Made by a program: the position numbers and the translations under genes. A DNA stretch of 63,649 nucleotides from positions 1 to 63,649 of the forward strand of contig CALXPB010000002.1 of assembly GCA_944390225.1 (NCBI GenBank), given 5' to 3'. This stretch comes from an uncultured Alphaproteobacteria bacterium (GTDB taxonomy: Bacteria; Pseudomonadota; Alphaproteobacteria; Rs-D84). The notes beneath the pieces were generated by a model. The model did not search any database. It had not been told where the DNA came from and saw nothing but the letters and a program-made list of their open reading frames with translations. How positions within the stretch are numbered: position 1 is the first letter of the stretch; each line of letters opens with the position of its first letter. Positions 9,201 to 16,039 of the stretch are shown here, piece after piece.

Positions 9201-9493
9201 CTGGTGCACAAAGGTCTTTTAGAGAAAAACAAGGTCTTGTTAGTACAATCTACTAAACCAGAACCACAAACCCCGGAATCTTCCAGACAATCGGTATATG
9301 CCTCGATACATTCGGCATCCGCCAACAAAGAAGCAGTTGTTGTCGTAGTAGAGGCCGTCGTAGTATATGCCCTCATCGTCGGTATACGAGTTGACGCAGT
9401 ACCTACGATACTGGGACGCGCAGTTAACGCAAACGCCGCGGGAATAACCCCTAAAATTGCTATAAATCCGATTGTTTTTTTCAAAAGACTCAT
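6248..9493 (-). CDS. giant exported protein with regular cysteine repeats
   Basis: Encodes 1081 aa from the ATG at 9493 (GGAG upstream; the earlier in-frame start at 9529 lies upstream of the promoter's -10 box). A Sec signal peptide (about 1-23) and a Thr-rich linker are followed by two homologous modules at about 62-116 and 156-210. Both have exactly the spacing C-x6-C-x6-C-x6-C-x12-C-x6-C, and both end in LFGTSN. Three more distant modules follow, each with C-x6-C-x4-C-x6/7-C (CYKVVDNC, CAETIMNC, CQATITSC). A later region is hydrophobic, then a charged coiled coil (about 880-1000) and a Gly-rich hydrophobic stretch near the C-terminus. I do not recognise a family. It is probably a disulfide-stabilised surface or periplasmic protein, cotranscribed with nothing obvious. 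Confidence 0.8.
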   Translation of the reverse strand: MSLLKKTIGFIAILGVIPAAFALTARPSIVGTASTRIPTMRAYTTTASTTTTTASLLADAECIEAYTDCLEDSGVCGSGLVDCTNKTLFFSKRPLCTSTLMQCSDSGINSLFGTSNQTLFSNKDSDGEYIYPTDGSVLGQLIEAAAINNRLDTSSCVRTYTNCLKKDDVCGQDFELCTTNKEFKVQKIFCESTLARCQNDGLLELFGTSNTSANPTSSSRVGIMISEGAALAAVNAVSTCYKVVDNCFLNACKKNPFKCKEGASKDIVDSVDMMLSENNQLLVTKSGDFSYQNQNTRSDVSAFLRNSCLDTIGTNKYCYATFLGKGVMPTDSQLRDENNQDMVYSEAYSSRMNNSLRAKIDEMIDEFDTEAKSNCAETIMNCAMSTCGGGIGAVCYSTVFGSTTKTINNGIPYNEIKTGCLSVVNTDANCKYAASSLTDDGMYSYTYLDETAFDTLFPEYKASDPNNDPIGVIARLNASLSTSFNDAALAQKKKQCQATITSCVKTNCGTDYENCYRNRTDVYSSLTNSGSTTFDKSMNKVGGVLDYTIILGLCLDTVKTASTCSDHLAIETQKVSYEMANNKDDVWGDSSTVRDAWLGSGDATNVSETIENTVYVKDDNGNYLCKNSVGVQGICDTTSPDGDVFDEPVTIDFYTYAQEQGAKTLFESLLYDLEKEAQAKYNAKLTYQQNMCMAANSGGIMSSSDLGSSFMWVKLKNNKIPSDYSVSGLKTTDFVASNDIYGSFCRVRITLQSADKDIQEKLKEYSTAYFATGDTFTCGSWIPKEELENIATSVAASSVADKAESQKNTRTWLTILGTIGSGVGGGFLTDKLQDGDLLGGLLGTNKQTNSQNIKTQYAKLLGAYTEESNAATAYGYGQGMLDLAEQVDVDNKTIKAAKEALEKTVLDNSKDISKINEDIQEAKDKKQKLLKDNNQDACTALTGSAKTDCEKLEKEIGELEEKKSELETAVNEGSMTAYKNEANEQFTSLKLLVDSAVDNGDVENKTSRKRAITNLVGAGISAAAGGIIINRLTKNIQDSSLSAEEKQAYEEWMSNVGDKIHCYLGEEDLGTYGEYISISIE

Positions 9494-9519
9494 TAGACTC
9501 ACTCCATACTTATTAATCA

Positions 9520-9548
9520 AGTATATCATAGAATCAAATTTTTATAAA
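9520..9548 (-). promoter_or_regulatory. promoter of the giant Cys-repeat gene
   Basis: On the minus strand TTTATA (9543-9548), a 17-base spacer and TATACT (9520-9525). The start near 9513 gives a leader of about 20 nt carrying GGAG before the ATG at 9493. Confidence 0.55.
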
Positions 9549-9582
9549 GAAAAAAAAAGGCTTTTCTTTGCTTTTTTTATTT

Positions 9583-10545
9583 CTAGCCCATATCGTCTAA
9601 AATACATTTTAATTCGTACATATCTTCCGGCATTTTCACTTTGAAATGCAAATTCTGACCTGTTACAGGATGTCTGAAATCTAATACTTCTGCATGCAAC
9701 ATCTGACCATGATGCGTTCTAAGAAATTCCAATAAATCAGGATTTTTTACGCTTCCCAGACGAACACCGGCGCGACCGTAAACTGTATCACATAAAACAG
9801 GAAATCCGTGCGCCGATAAATGAACCCTTATCTGATGAGTCCGCCCAGTTAATAAATTGCATCTGAACAAAGATATACCTGCACGCGACCAAACATCAGA
9901 AACACTGACCTGAGTATGCGCAGGTTTCCCACCCGTTTTTACCATCGTCATCTTCTGACGGTTTCTGGAAGAACGCGCAATATTACCGGTAATATCCGCC
10001 TCGGTCCAATTTGGTACCCCCCAAACAAAAGCAATATACTTTCTGGTCAAATCATGTTCTGAAAAAGTTTTTACCAAGCCCCTAAATGCCGCATCTGATT
10101 TAGCAAAAACCATAACTCCGCTGGTATCCTTGTCCAGACGATGAACCACCCCAGGACGCGTCGCACCACCAAGATCAGACAATTTTGTATGCGACAAAAC
10201 GTTCTGAACCAAAGTCCCAGTCTTATTCCCCGCCGAAGGATACATAACAACCCCACGCGGTTTATTTATAACGATTATATCATCATCTTCGTATAAAATA
10301 TCCAAATCAAAGTCTGACGATACATTTTCCGACGCGACTTCCGTCTTTCTTTCCGGCACAACGACCGATACTACATCCCCAACATGTAAACGTTGCGAAA
10401 ATTTCGCACTCTCTTCGTTTACCGACACATTAAACTTCTGTATCTCACTGCGCGAAAAACCCCCAAGTCGAGAAACCAAAAATTTATCTAAGCGCAACCC
10501 AGCATCCAAGTCAGAAACAATAAAACCGAATTTATCTTGTGGCAT
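9583..10545 (-). CDS. rluD: RluA-family 23S rRNA pseudouridine synthase (RluD/RluC type)
   Basis: Encodes 320 aa from the ATG at 10545, just after the stop of the preceding gene. The enzyme isomerises specific uridines in 23S rRNA. An S4 RNA-binding domain covers about 17-65 (LRLDKFL...FSRSEIQ). The catalytic motif is HRLDKDTSG with Asp138. The later GGKPAHT and TGRTHQIRVHL motifs are the usual RluA-family elements. Length and S4 domain fit RluC/RluD; which uridines it modifies cannot be decided from sequence alone. It sits at the end of the pilin-like gene run, probably a positional rather than a functional link. A weak A/T-rich hairpin with a U-run lies after the stop (about 9551-9580). Confidence 0.88.
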   Translation of the reverse strand: MPQDKFGFIVSDLDAGLRLDKFLVSRLGGFSRSEIQKFNVSVNEESAKFSQRLHVGDVVSVVVPERKTEVASENVSSDFDLDILYEDDDIIVINKPRGVVMYPSAGNKTGTLVQNVLSHTKLSDLGGATRPGVVHRLDKDTSGVMVFAKSDAAFRGLVKTFSEHDLTRKYIAFVWGVPNWTEADITGNIARSSRNRQKMTMVKTGGKPAHTQVSVSDVWSRAGISLFRCNLLTGRTHQIRVHLSAHGFPVLCDTVYGRAGVRLGSVKNPDLLEFLRTHHGQMLHAEVLDFRHPVTGQNLHFKVKMPEDMYELKCILDDMG

Positions 10546-10550
10546 AAAAT

Positions 10551-11081
10551 TTACTTTATATCTTTCCAGTCTTTGCCCTTTTTGCATTCGGACAAATTTA
10601 TGGTTAAATCCCGACCATCGCTTTCAACTGGGCAAGTCAACAACCCAGTACTGACAGCCTGATCCGCATCCCGCGTAGCATTACGCCATGTAAAATTTAT
10701 TTCGCTTGGCGGGTATATGCAGGCTATTCTTAATTCACCGTCATGCTTATTATTCGGCCCCAACCAAACACGAACACCGTAACCCAAACCGTAACAGGGG
10801 AAACCGTCAAGGTAATACAAAACCAACCCTTTACCAACAAGACTGGAAGAAGTTATAAACTTTCCCTTATATTCATGATACGACAAACCTGTTAACCCCT
10901 CCCAGTCGGTACTGGTTGAAAAAATACTTACTCTCGGTTGAGAAGGCTGACTGTTATCCCCAGAATTTCCTGCGTCCTGTCGTGGGGGTCGACTACCACT
11001 ACCCGCATCTTCTGCCGTTGCAGCAAAACAACCAGACGAACACAACATAAAACTGGCAAAAATTGCTAAAAAAAGTTTCAT
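10551..11081 (-). CDS. small exported protein of unknown function
   Basis: Encodes 176 aa with a Sec signal peptide (about 1-20; MKLFLAIFASFMLCSSGCFA). Position 18 is a Cys inside a motif that is only a weak lipobox. The mature part starts with a Ser/Gly/Pro-rich linker, then a compact domain with YGVRVWLGPN and four cysteines that could form two disulfides. GGGGGAG seven bases before the ATG is a strong ribosome binding site. It lies between the zinc-ribbon protein and the pseudouridine synthase in a tightly packed minus-strand run. I do not recognise the family. Confidence 0.7.
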   Translation of the reverse strand: MKLFLAIFASFMLCSSGCFAATAEDAGSGSRPPRQDAGNSGDNSQPSQPRVSIFSTSTDWEGLTGLSYHEYKGKFITSSSLVGKGLVLYYLDGFPCYGLGYGVRVWLGPNNKHDGELRIACIYPPSEINFTWRNATRDADQAVSTGLLTCPVESDGRDLTINLSECKKGKDWKDIK

Positions 11082-11090
11082 ATTCTCCCC

Positions 11091-11606
11091 CTATTTCTCC
11101 AATTCTACCGCTATTTTTTTTACGTTCTGCGTAGGTACAGATAAAATATGCGAAAAATTAGCAACACCACCAGAATCTAATAACGTTGCCGGTGGCATAA
11201 ATTTCTGTCTATCAACGACATCGCCTTCTTCATCATAAGATACAATTATTATCCACGGAACACCGTAAATTTGTTCAGACCGATTAATCACACGTCCGTT
11301 TACAGAAAAACGCACAACACCGTCATCACCGGCAACCATATTTATATCACCAATCTCGGCAACCAAAGGTTTCTCTTGAATTGTTTTTATTTGATGTTGC
11401 GTAATAACTGCTACAGCAAAAACTATCGCAGCCAACAACGCACATGCCGCCGCAATAAACGTTAATAAAGAATTCCGTTTCGTCTGCACCCTTGGAACAA
11501 CCCAAGTGTGCCCACAGACCGCGCACTTTACCGGTCCTTTTGGAACAAAATCCAGAGAATATTCTGTCTTGCAAAAATCACAAACTGTTTTCATACGACG
11601 ATTCAT
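11091..11606 (-). CDS. zinc-ribbon (MJ0042-type) single-pass membrane protein
   Basis: Encodes 171 aa. The N-terminus has two Cys pairs (CDFC near 9-12, CAVC near 28-31), the MJ0042-type zinc ribbon common in Alphaproteobacteria. One transmembrane helix follows at about 47-67. The external domain (about 80-171) is a beta-rich FxLYD-like fold (FSVNGRVINRS...WIIIVSY). The zinc ribbon would face the cytoplasm. The gene follows the last pilin-like gene by eight bases and is probably cotranscribed with it. Similar proteins have no firmly established role. Start M1 is used; M5 at 11594 is an alternative. Confidence 0.75.
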   Translation of the reverse strand: MNRRMKTVCDFCKTEYSLDFVPKGPVKCAVCGHTWVVPRVQTKRNSLLTFIAAACALLAAIVFAVAVITQHQIKTIQEKPLVAEIGDINMVAGDDGVVRFSVNGRVINRSEQIYGVPWIIIVSYDEEGDVVDRQKFMPPATLLDSGGVANFSHILSVPTQNVKKIAVELEK

Positions 11607-11614
11607 AGCACATT

Positions 11615-12940
11615 TTACTCCAAATTCAACCTTCTATATTTTGCGGTTACTTTATTCTGTATCTCGCTTATGGCATTCATGTAATCTGATGCGGTTGCGT
11701 TTCTGTTAGAAGATACCGTACCGAATATCTGCCCAGACTCTGTGTTTTTACCGTCTTCCTCGTATACCGCCATAACAGCCATTCGATTTAATTCTTCAAA
11801 TTGAACGTCCAAGAAATTGGCTACACCTAAACCCGCATCCCAAAAATAATTAGGATTTATTGAATCCTCTATTCTGTTATACACAACCAGTCTCGGTGAT
11901 ATAGAGCCTGCAAAACCAACCGTAACGTACATCGCATCTATACGCCCGTTTATCATATCAATTGACTTATTAACTTTTAAAATTACCGGTTCATCTTCTT
12001 CGGTATAGGAAGAAAAACCCCCAAGAGTCATATTATAAACCCATAAATCATCCGTAGTTAAACTAGAAAATTTTGCTGTATCATCTAAACCCAATGTTCC
12101 GGATACGTCCAAAGTTCTTGAATCAGCAGAAAACGTTCCCGAAACAGTTGCACTGCCGACCTCAAAAGAATTATCTATTGTTATTCTATTTTCAAAAATA
12201 GTATCTTTGGCAACGGTCGCCCCCATAGTCAACGTTTCATCAAACTGAGCACCTGCCGCGCTAAAAAACGCGATATTAGTAATATCGTGTCCTCCAAGAT
12301 TCAGACCCGATAACATAGTTGCGTCCGAAGGTGAATCGGATGGGACTCGCCATAAATATAATGCGTTATCTCGGTTAACGGCAGTGGTTTCTATTATACC
12401 GTCAGAGGCGATTACCCCTAGATCTACCGTATCAGCATGCCACGCCCCAAAGGTACCATATGCACGGTTTCCTTCAATAAAACCCATAGAATCCCCCCCC
12501 AGCGCAATAATTTCTCGCGTACGAAGAGGCGATATATCATCAGACTGAAAAACTATAACTCCCTGCAAAGTCGCTTTATTATCAACATCATTAGACTTTA
12601 ATACTCTTAACTGATACTTTCCCGAAGAGTTTTCTACCAAATCTGCCGAAATACCATACTCAACCAAGTCAGATAAATTCACACGCGTAATATTTTTCCC
12701 AACAGTATTTAATAGAACCTCTCTATTTTCCATAATATAACGTTCCAAAGCCGATTGTATATCTTGCATCTGACGCGTTATAACAACATTTTCCGCACGC
12801 ATCACAGCATTTTGCTGATATTTAAATATAAACGGCATGATTATCGCCGCCAAAGCAACGCTCATTAATAACTCTATCAACATACTACCCTGTTGATTTT
12901 CATTTTTCTCTCTAAAAAATCTTTTTCCTAAGAAACTCAT
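11615..12940 (-). CDS. PilV-like minor pilin/adhesin, third of three
   Basis: Encodes 441 aa from the ATG at 12940, which overlaps the upstream stop (ATGA). The prepilin site is Gly18|Ser19 with Glu at +5, followed by a 20-residue hydrophobic helix. A globular region leads to ALYLWRVP and LNLGGHDITNI (about 213-223), which resembles the junction motif of R64-type PilV (shufflon N-terminal family) that ends with LDxGG.N..NI. The C-terminal 220 residues have short repeating beta-strand turns like a solenoid. Function inferred: a pilus tip or minor subunit. No shufflon recombination sites were seen. Lengths differ from the two paralogues. Confidence 0.72.
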   Translation of the reverse strand: MSFLGKRFFREKNENQQGSMLIELLMSVALAAIIMPFIFKYQQNAVMRAENVVITRQMQDIQSALERYIMENREVLLNTVGKNITRVNLSDLVEYGISADLVENSSGKYQLRVLKSNDVDNKATLQGVIVFQSDDISPLRTREIIALGGDSMGFIEGNRAYGTFGAWHADTVDLGVIASDGIIETTAVNRDNALYLWRVPSDSPSDATMLSGLNLGGHDITNIAFFSAAGAQFDETLTMGATVAKDTIFENRITIDNSFEVGSATVSGTFSADSRTLDVSGTLGLDDTAKFSSLTTDDLWVYNMTLGGFSSYTEEDEPVILKVNKSIDMINGRIDAMYVTVGFAGSISPRLVVYNRIEDSINPNYFWDAGLGVANFLDVQFEELNRMAVMAVYEEDGKNTESGQIFGTVSSNRNATASDYMNAISEIQNKVTAKYRRLNLE

Positions 12941-14139
12941 TGCATTTCCTTTGGCTTTGCCGACTGCCACCCTTTGGATAATATTACGCTAAACGCTGCT
13001 TTTGATGGAGCGCTGGGTTTCTCAGCGCGCCCCAATTTTAACGACGAAAAACGCGGTGGAGTTAAAGACGGAAACGTCCATGAACCTATCTTTATCGGTG
13101 CAGTCGTAGACATCAACAATTCACCAGATATGGTAAGGCCGAAATTTTCATAAAAAATTATTTCTTCGGTTGATATGTAAGAAGTGTTAACAGAATGCGT
13201 CGTAATACCGGTAAAAGCGCTAATTGTTCTTGCCGTATCAGATTTTAAAGTTAAATTATTTGCAATATTTACAGACTTATTTACCGTTGCACGATCTGTA
13301 ATTATACGTCCACGAGTAGTATAATTATCACCATTTAACGTTTTTGCATATATATTACGGAAACCCGACATATCACCTGTAACACGCAAATTTCTAAAGT
13401 ATGCCGTGTCTCCGTATAAACTTGCACCAGAAGAGAAATAAATTGTATCCGATAGAATACTGCCTGTATCAATAAACGATGTAGATAAATTTTTTATTTC
13501 TGCTGATTTTGCGGTTATACCCCCAACCTTAAAAACGTTTTTTGACCCCATGTTTAAATCGCGCATCATCATATTTAACTTTTCTGTTTCTGTGGCGGTA
13601 CGATGCAAGTATTTCGATTTGTCTTCACCTTCAATATCTCGTGATATACGATATATTAAATTACCCTCTTTAAAATCTGGTGCCGCAACTGCCCAAGTAT
13701 CACCGTATGCGATACCGTCTGGTCCGACCACTGCCGCGTCCATGCCTATATTCTTTGCAATTCGTGATGCGCGCAAGTTTGTTTTATCTAAATCAAAAGA
13801 CAAATATACATCTGTAACAGTTGCACCTTTTACAGAATATTTATCAATAAATCCGGTATCGGGTAACTCAGATATTTCATCAAGTTCTTCATCGGATAAT
13901 TTTATCTGCGCAACATCTGGCCATGTACTTTGGTTTAACCGAACAAAATTTAAAACATCATCGCGCAAAGAAATGATTTTTCGAGCCTCTACCATATCTC
14001 GCAAAGTATCACTTGTTTCTGAAATCTGGCTGTAAAAAAATGGTGTAGCCATAGCAACTATTGCCATCGCCAGCAAGACTTCTAACATACTAGATCCACG
14101 ACAAGAATCTAAAAAATTTTTTTCATTACAAACAACCAC
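12937..14139 (-). CDS. PilV-like minor pilin/adhesin, second of three
   Basis: Encodes 400 aa from a GTG at 14139, chosen because GGAAGG lies five bases upstream and the leader is a short 15 residues. The prepilin site is Gly15|Ser16 with Glu at +5 (SSMLE), then a hydrophobic helix. A junction motif at about 175-200 (YLHRT, RDLNMGSKNV) corresponds to the PilV LDxGG motif. It is followed by a beta-solenoid-like C-terminal half rich in Thr, Ser and Asn. It overlaps the upstream gene by 14 bases and the downstream gene by four, so the three are translated as one unit. Assignment to PilV type is inferred from architecture and motif, not from an alignment run here. Confidence 0.72.
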   Translation of the reverse strand: MVVCNEKNFLDSCRGSSMLEVLLAMAIVAMATPFFYSQISETSDTLRDMVEARKIISLRDDVLNFVRLNQSTWPDVAQIKLSDEELDEISELPDTGFIDKYSVKGATVTDVYLSFDLDKTNLRASRIAKNIGMDAAVVGPDGIAYGDTWAVAAPDFKEGNLIYRISRDIEGEDKSKYLHRTATETEKLNMMMRDLNMGSKNVFKVGGITAKSAEIKNLSTSFIDTGSILSDTIYFSSGASLYGDTAYFRNLRVTGDMSGFRNIYAKTLNGDNYTTRGRIITDRATVNKSVNIANNLTLKSDTARTISAFTGITTHSVNTSYISTEEIIFYENFGLTISGELLMSTTAPIKIGSWTFPSLTPPRFSSLKLGRAEKPSAPSKAAFSVILSKGWQSAKPKEMQ

Positions 14140-15481
14140 TTTTACCTTCCAATAAACACTGTTTTATATCTATTCTTTTTTCCAACCTCTGCCAAAAAAC
14201 GTACTGACATATAATATACTGAGATAAAGATTTTTGATTATACCGCCCCTCTAAATCATTTATTATAGATTTACAATCAACTGTTTTACCTTCATCTGAA
14301 CTTGGGTTATCGATTATACTAAAAACCCCATTATCAACCGTATCTAATAAAGCATCTGGCAATAAAGATGTTCCGGCAGGTCTTATATCTAAAATCACTG
14401 CACCGGTTTCACCGCTGTTCAACGCATCAGAAGTCTGATCGCGCATCGTAATGTTTGAAGCAGCAATATAACTTGTTTCTATTCCGCTTCGTGTACTATA
14501 TTCCAAATCATACGGATCGATATAAACGTCCTGTCCTCGTGAAGCGTTTATAAAAGAATCTACATCCAATCTTTCAATACTAAAACTTATATTATCAGAG
14601 AAAATATTCCCACCGACGTTCCATTTAATAGGACCATAAAAAGTATTTTTCCCCGCAGTCATTGCAAAATCGTAAACAGATGTTGAAAAAGCCTCAAAAC
14701 TTCCGGCGTCTCCGAAATTAGAAATAGATTTTACATTTGCAGAACCTACTACCAAAGTTCCACGCGTTAAAGACAAAGAAGATTCACCGACAGGACTTTG
14801 GAAAATGGCTTTTTCTGCGGCCATAACCTCTATTGAATTTTTAACTTTTCTTCCATTTTCTTCACCGAATAGTGCCAATGTACCAAATTGCCCAGTTTCA
14901 AATTCACCGCGCCTTGCAAAAACATCACCCGCATTATTAAAAGAATTTCCCCCCATGTCTAATTCCGTCATAAAAGCGTTATTATCTAAGTTTGTTTCAT
15001 TTCTTTTTACTACATCCGAGTAAACATCATTCAAAGCCAAACCCACAATTATGTTTTCACCTTCACTAGTAGCATAAAATCCGATGCGTCGAACAAGTTC
15101 TGCAATCTGAATATCCGTTAAATCGCCGCCTGTAATTTGTAAATATGCGCTAACGCTTGTAGAACTTTTATTTATAACCAAAGAAATATCCTGACCAAAC
15201 GCCGTTGTCGGTACAAACCCCAAAGGCAGACCATAAGGTTCTAATAAATCGGCGAAATTATTTCCAGAAACTATCGTAGTATTATAAGGTAAATCATTTG
15301 CACGTTCACGAATAAATATTCTTGCCGCAGTTTGCGCCACTTCTATCTTCTGCGTAGAAGAATACATCTGAGCATCAATATCTCTGGATGCCAGACGCTG
15401 TGCAAAAAATGGGATGAAAGAAAACATCAAAGCCAAAGCCAGCAATGCTTGTAATAAAAAATTTCCGCTTTGCCTTTGCAC
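14126..15481 (-). CDS. PilV-like minor pilin/adhesin, first of three, lacking Glu+5
   Basis: Encodes 451 aa from a GTG at 15481. A perfect GGAGG lies six bases upstream and the leader is then only six residues (MQRQSG). The longer frame from 15559 is unlikely because a promoter (15508-15536) lies inside it. The prepilin site is Gly6|Asn7. The residue at +5 is Gln, not the almost invariant Glu, in a NFLLQ sequence, followed by a hydrophobic helix. The junction motif LDMGGNSFNN is at about 174-183, then a beta-rich C-terminal region. In type II secretion the tip pseudopilin GspK also lacks Glu+5, so this may be the tip-most subunit. That is inference. Confidence 0.72.
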   Translation of the reverse strand: MQRQSGNFLLQALLALALMFSFIPFFAQRLASRDIDAQMYSSTQKIEVAQTAARIFIRERANDLPYNTTIVSGNNFADLLEPYGLPLGFVPTTAFGQDISLVINKSSTSVSAYLQITGGDLTDIQIAELVRRIGFYATSEGENIIVGLALNDVYSDVVKRNETNLDNNAFMTELDMGGNSFNNAGDVFARRGEFETGQFGTLALFGEENGRKVKNSIEVMAAEKAIFQSPVGESSLSLTRGTLVVGSANVKSISNFGDAGSFEAFSTSVYDFAMTAGKNTFYGPIKWNVGGNIFSDNISFSIERLDVDSFINASRGQDVYIDPYDLEYSTRSGIETSYIAASNITMRDQTSDALNSGETGAVILDIRPAGTSLLPDALLDTVDNGVFSIIDNPSSDEGKTVDCKSIINDLEGRYNQKSLSQYIICQYVFWQRLEKRIDIKQCLLEGKSGCL

Positions 15482-15507
15482 GATCTTCCTCCTGCATAAC
15501 GTAATAA

Positions 15508-15536
15508 AGAATAGCAACTGAAAAAAAATATTGCAA
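15508..15536 (-). promoter_or_regulatory. promoter of the three-gene PilV-like operon
   Basis: On the minus strand TTGCAA (15531-15536), a 17-base spacer, and TATTCT (15508-15513) preceded by TGC, an extended -10. The start near 15500 leaves a short leader that carries GGAGG before the GTG at 15481. Confidence 0.65.
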
Positions 15537-15560
15537 TCGCTTTTAAGATACATTATCATT

Positions 15561-15596
15561 TAATCGTTAAAGAGCGATAACGATGGTAATCGTTAT
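15561..15596. promoter_or_regulatory. operator-like repeats between divergent genes
   Basis: ATAACGAT (15577-15584) and ATCGTTAT (15589-15596) form a perfect 8-base inverted repeat around a 4-base centre. TAATCGTTA occurs twice as a direct repeat (15561-15569 and 15587-15595), 26 bases apart. The array sits between the pilin-like operon promoter and the DUF4167 gene, as a regulator binding site would. It looks vaguely like a Fur box, but the spacing differs. Confidence 0.45.
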
Positions 15597-15627
15597 TAAA
15601 TAAATTTCCTATTAACAAAGAAAAAAA

Positions 15628-15960
15628 ATGCAAAACAAAAAAAATCAATCGTCTGTCGGGCTGATGATTCAGCGTTGCCACAAGTGGCGGCAAAAAAGAA
15701 AACAATATATGGACTTGGCGCGTCAAACTTCTGACGAAGTTGAACGTGAACGTTTAATGCAAACTGCGGAACACTATGGGCGCATCGTAAACGAAGAGCA
15801 AGGGAAAATAGATTCCACACGTGATCCAAAGGACAAATCTAACACAATAGAAGAATCGGTTGATAACATTGAAACAAACGATTTTAACGATTCTTCTGAA
15901 ATTTCTGACGCAACAGAAGAAGAAACAACCTTTCCAGATTTCATTACTAACTTAAATTAA
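15628..15960 (+). CDS. DUF4167 protein
   Basis: Encodes 110 aa. The region KQYMDLARQTSD to AEHYGRIVNEEQ (about 26-60) matches the alphaproteobacterial DUF4167 pattern, where AEHY is the core. The C-terminus is acidic (many Glu, Asp, Ser and Thr). DUF4167 proteins have no established role and are usually small, basic at the N-terminus and cytoplasmic, as here. It stands alone between the pilin operon and dnaX, downstream of the operator-like repeats. Confidence 0.72.
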   Translation: MQNKKNQSSVGLMIQRCHKWRQKRKQYMDLARQTSDEVERERLMQTAEHYGRIVNEEQGKIDSTRDPKDKSNTIEESVDNIETNDFNDSSEISDATEEETTFPDFITNLN

Positions 15961-15990
15961 AAAAACATGAAACTGTTTGCACTTTAATTG

Positions 15991-16018
15991 TTGAAATCTG
16001 ACTGCGTTTTGCTATGCT
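15991..16018 (+). promoter_or_regulatory. promoter of dnaX
   Basis: TTGAAA (15991-15996), a 16-base spacer and TATGCT (16013-16018). It is followed by AAGGAAG about nine bases before the ATG at 16040. Confidence 0.6.
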
Positions 16019-16039
16019 TTTTCCAAAGGAAGTTTTAGC

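Noticed and set aside
10071..10256. Small minus-strand frame inside the pseudouridine synthase gene
   Set aside because: Lies inside a well-supported gene in another frame with no start signal; the same holds for many similar frames across the window.
11615..15481. A shufflon (invertible segments with 19-base repeats) around the PilV-like genes
   Set aside because: No repeated recombination-site-like sequence and no recombinase gene were seen nearby.
15574..15597. A Fur box
   Set aside because: The halves are separated by four bases and the sequence contains CG changes, so it does not fit the 19-base consensus well.
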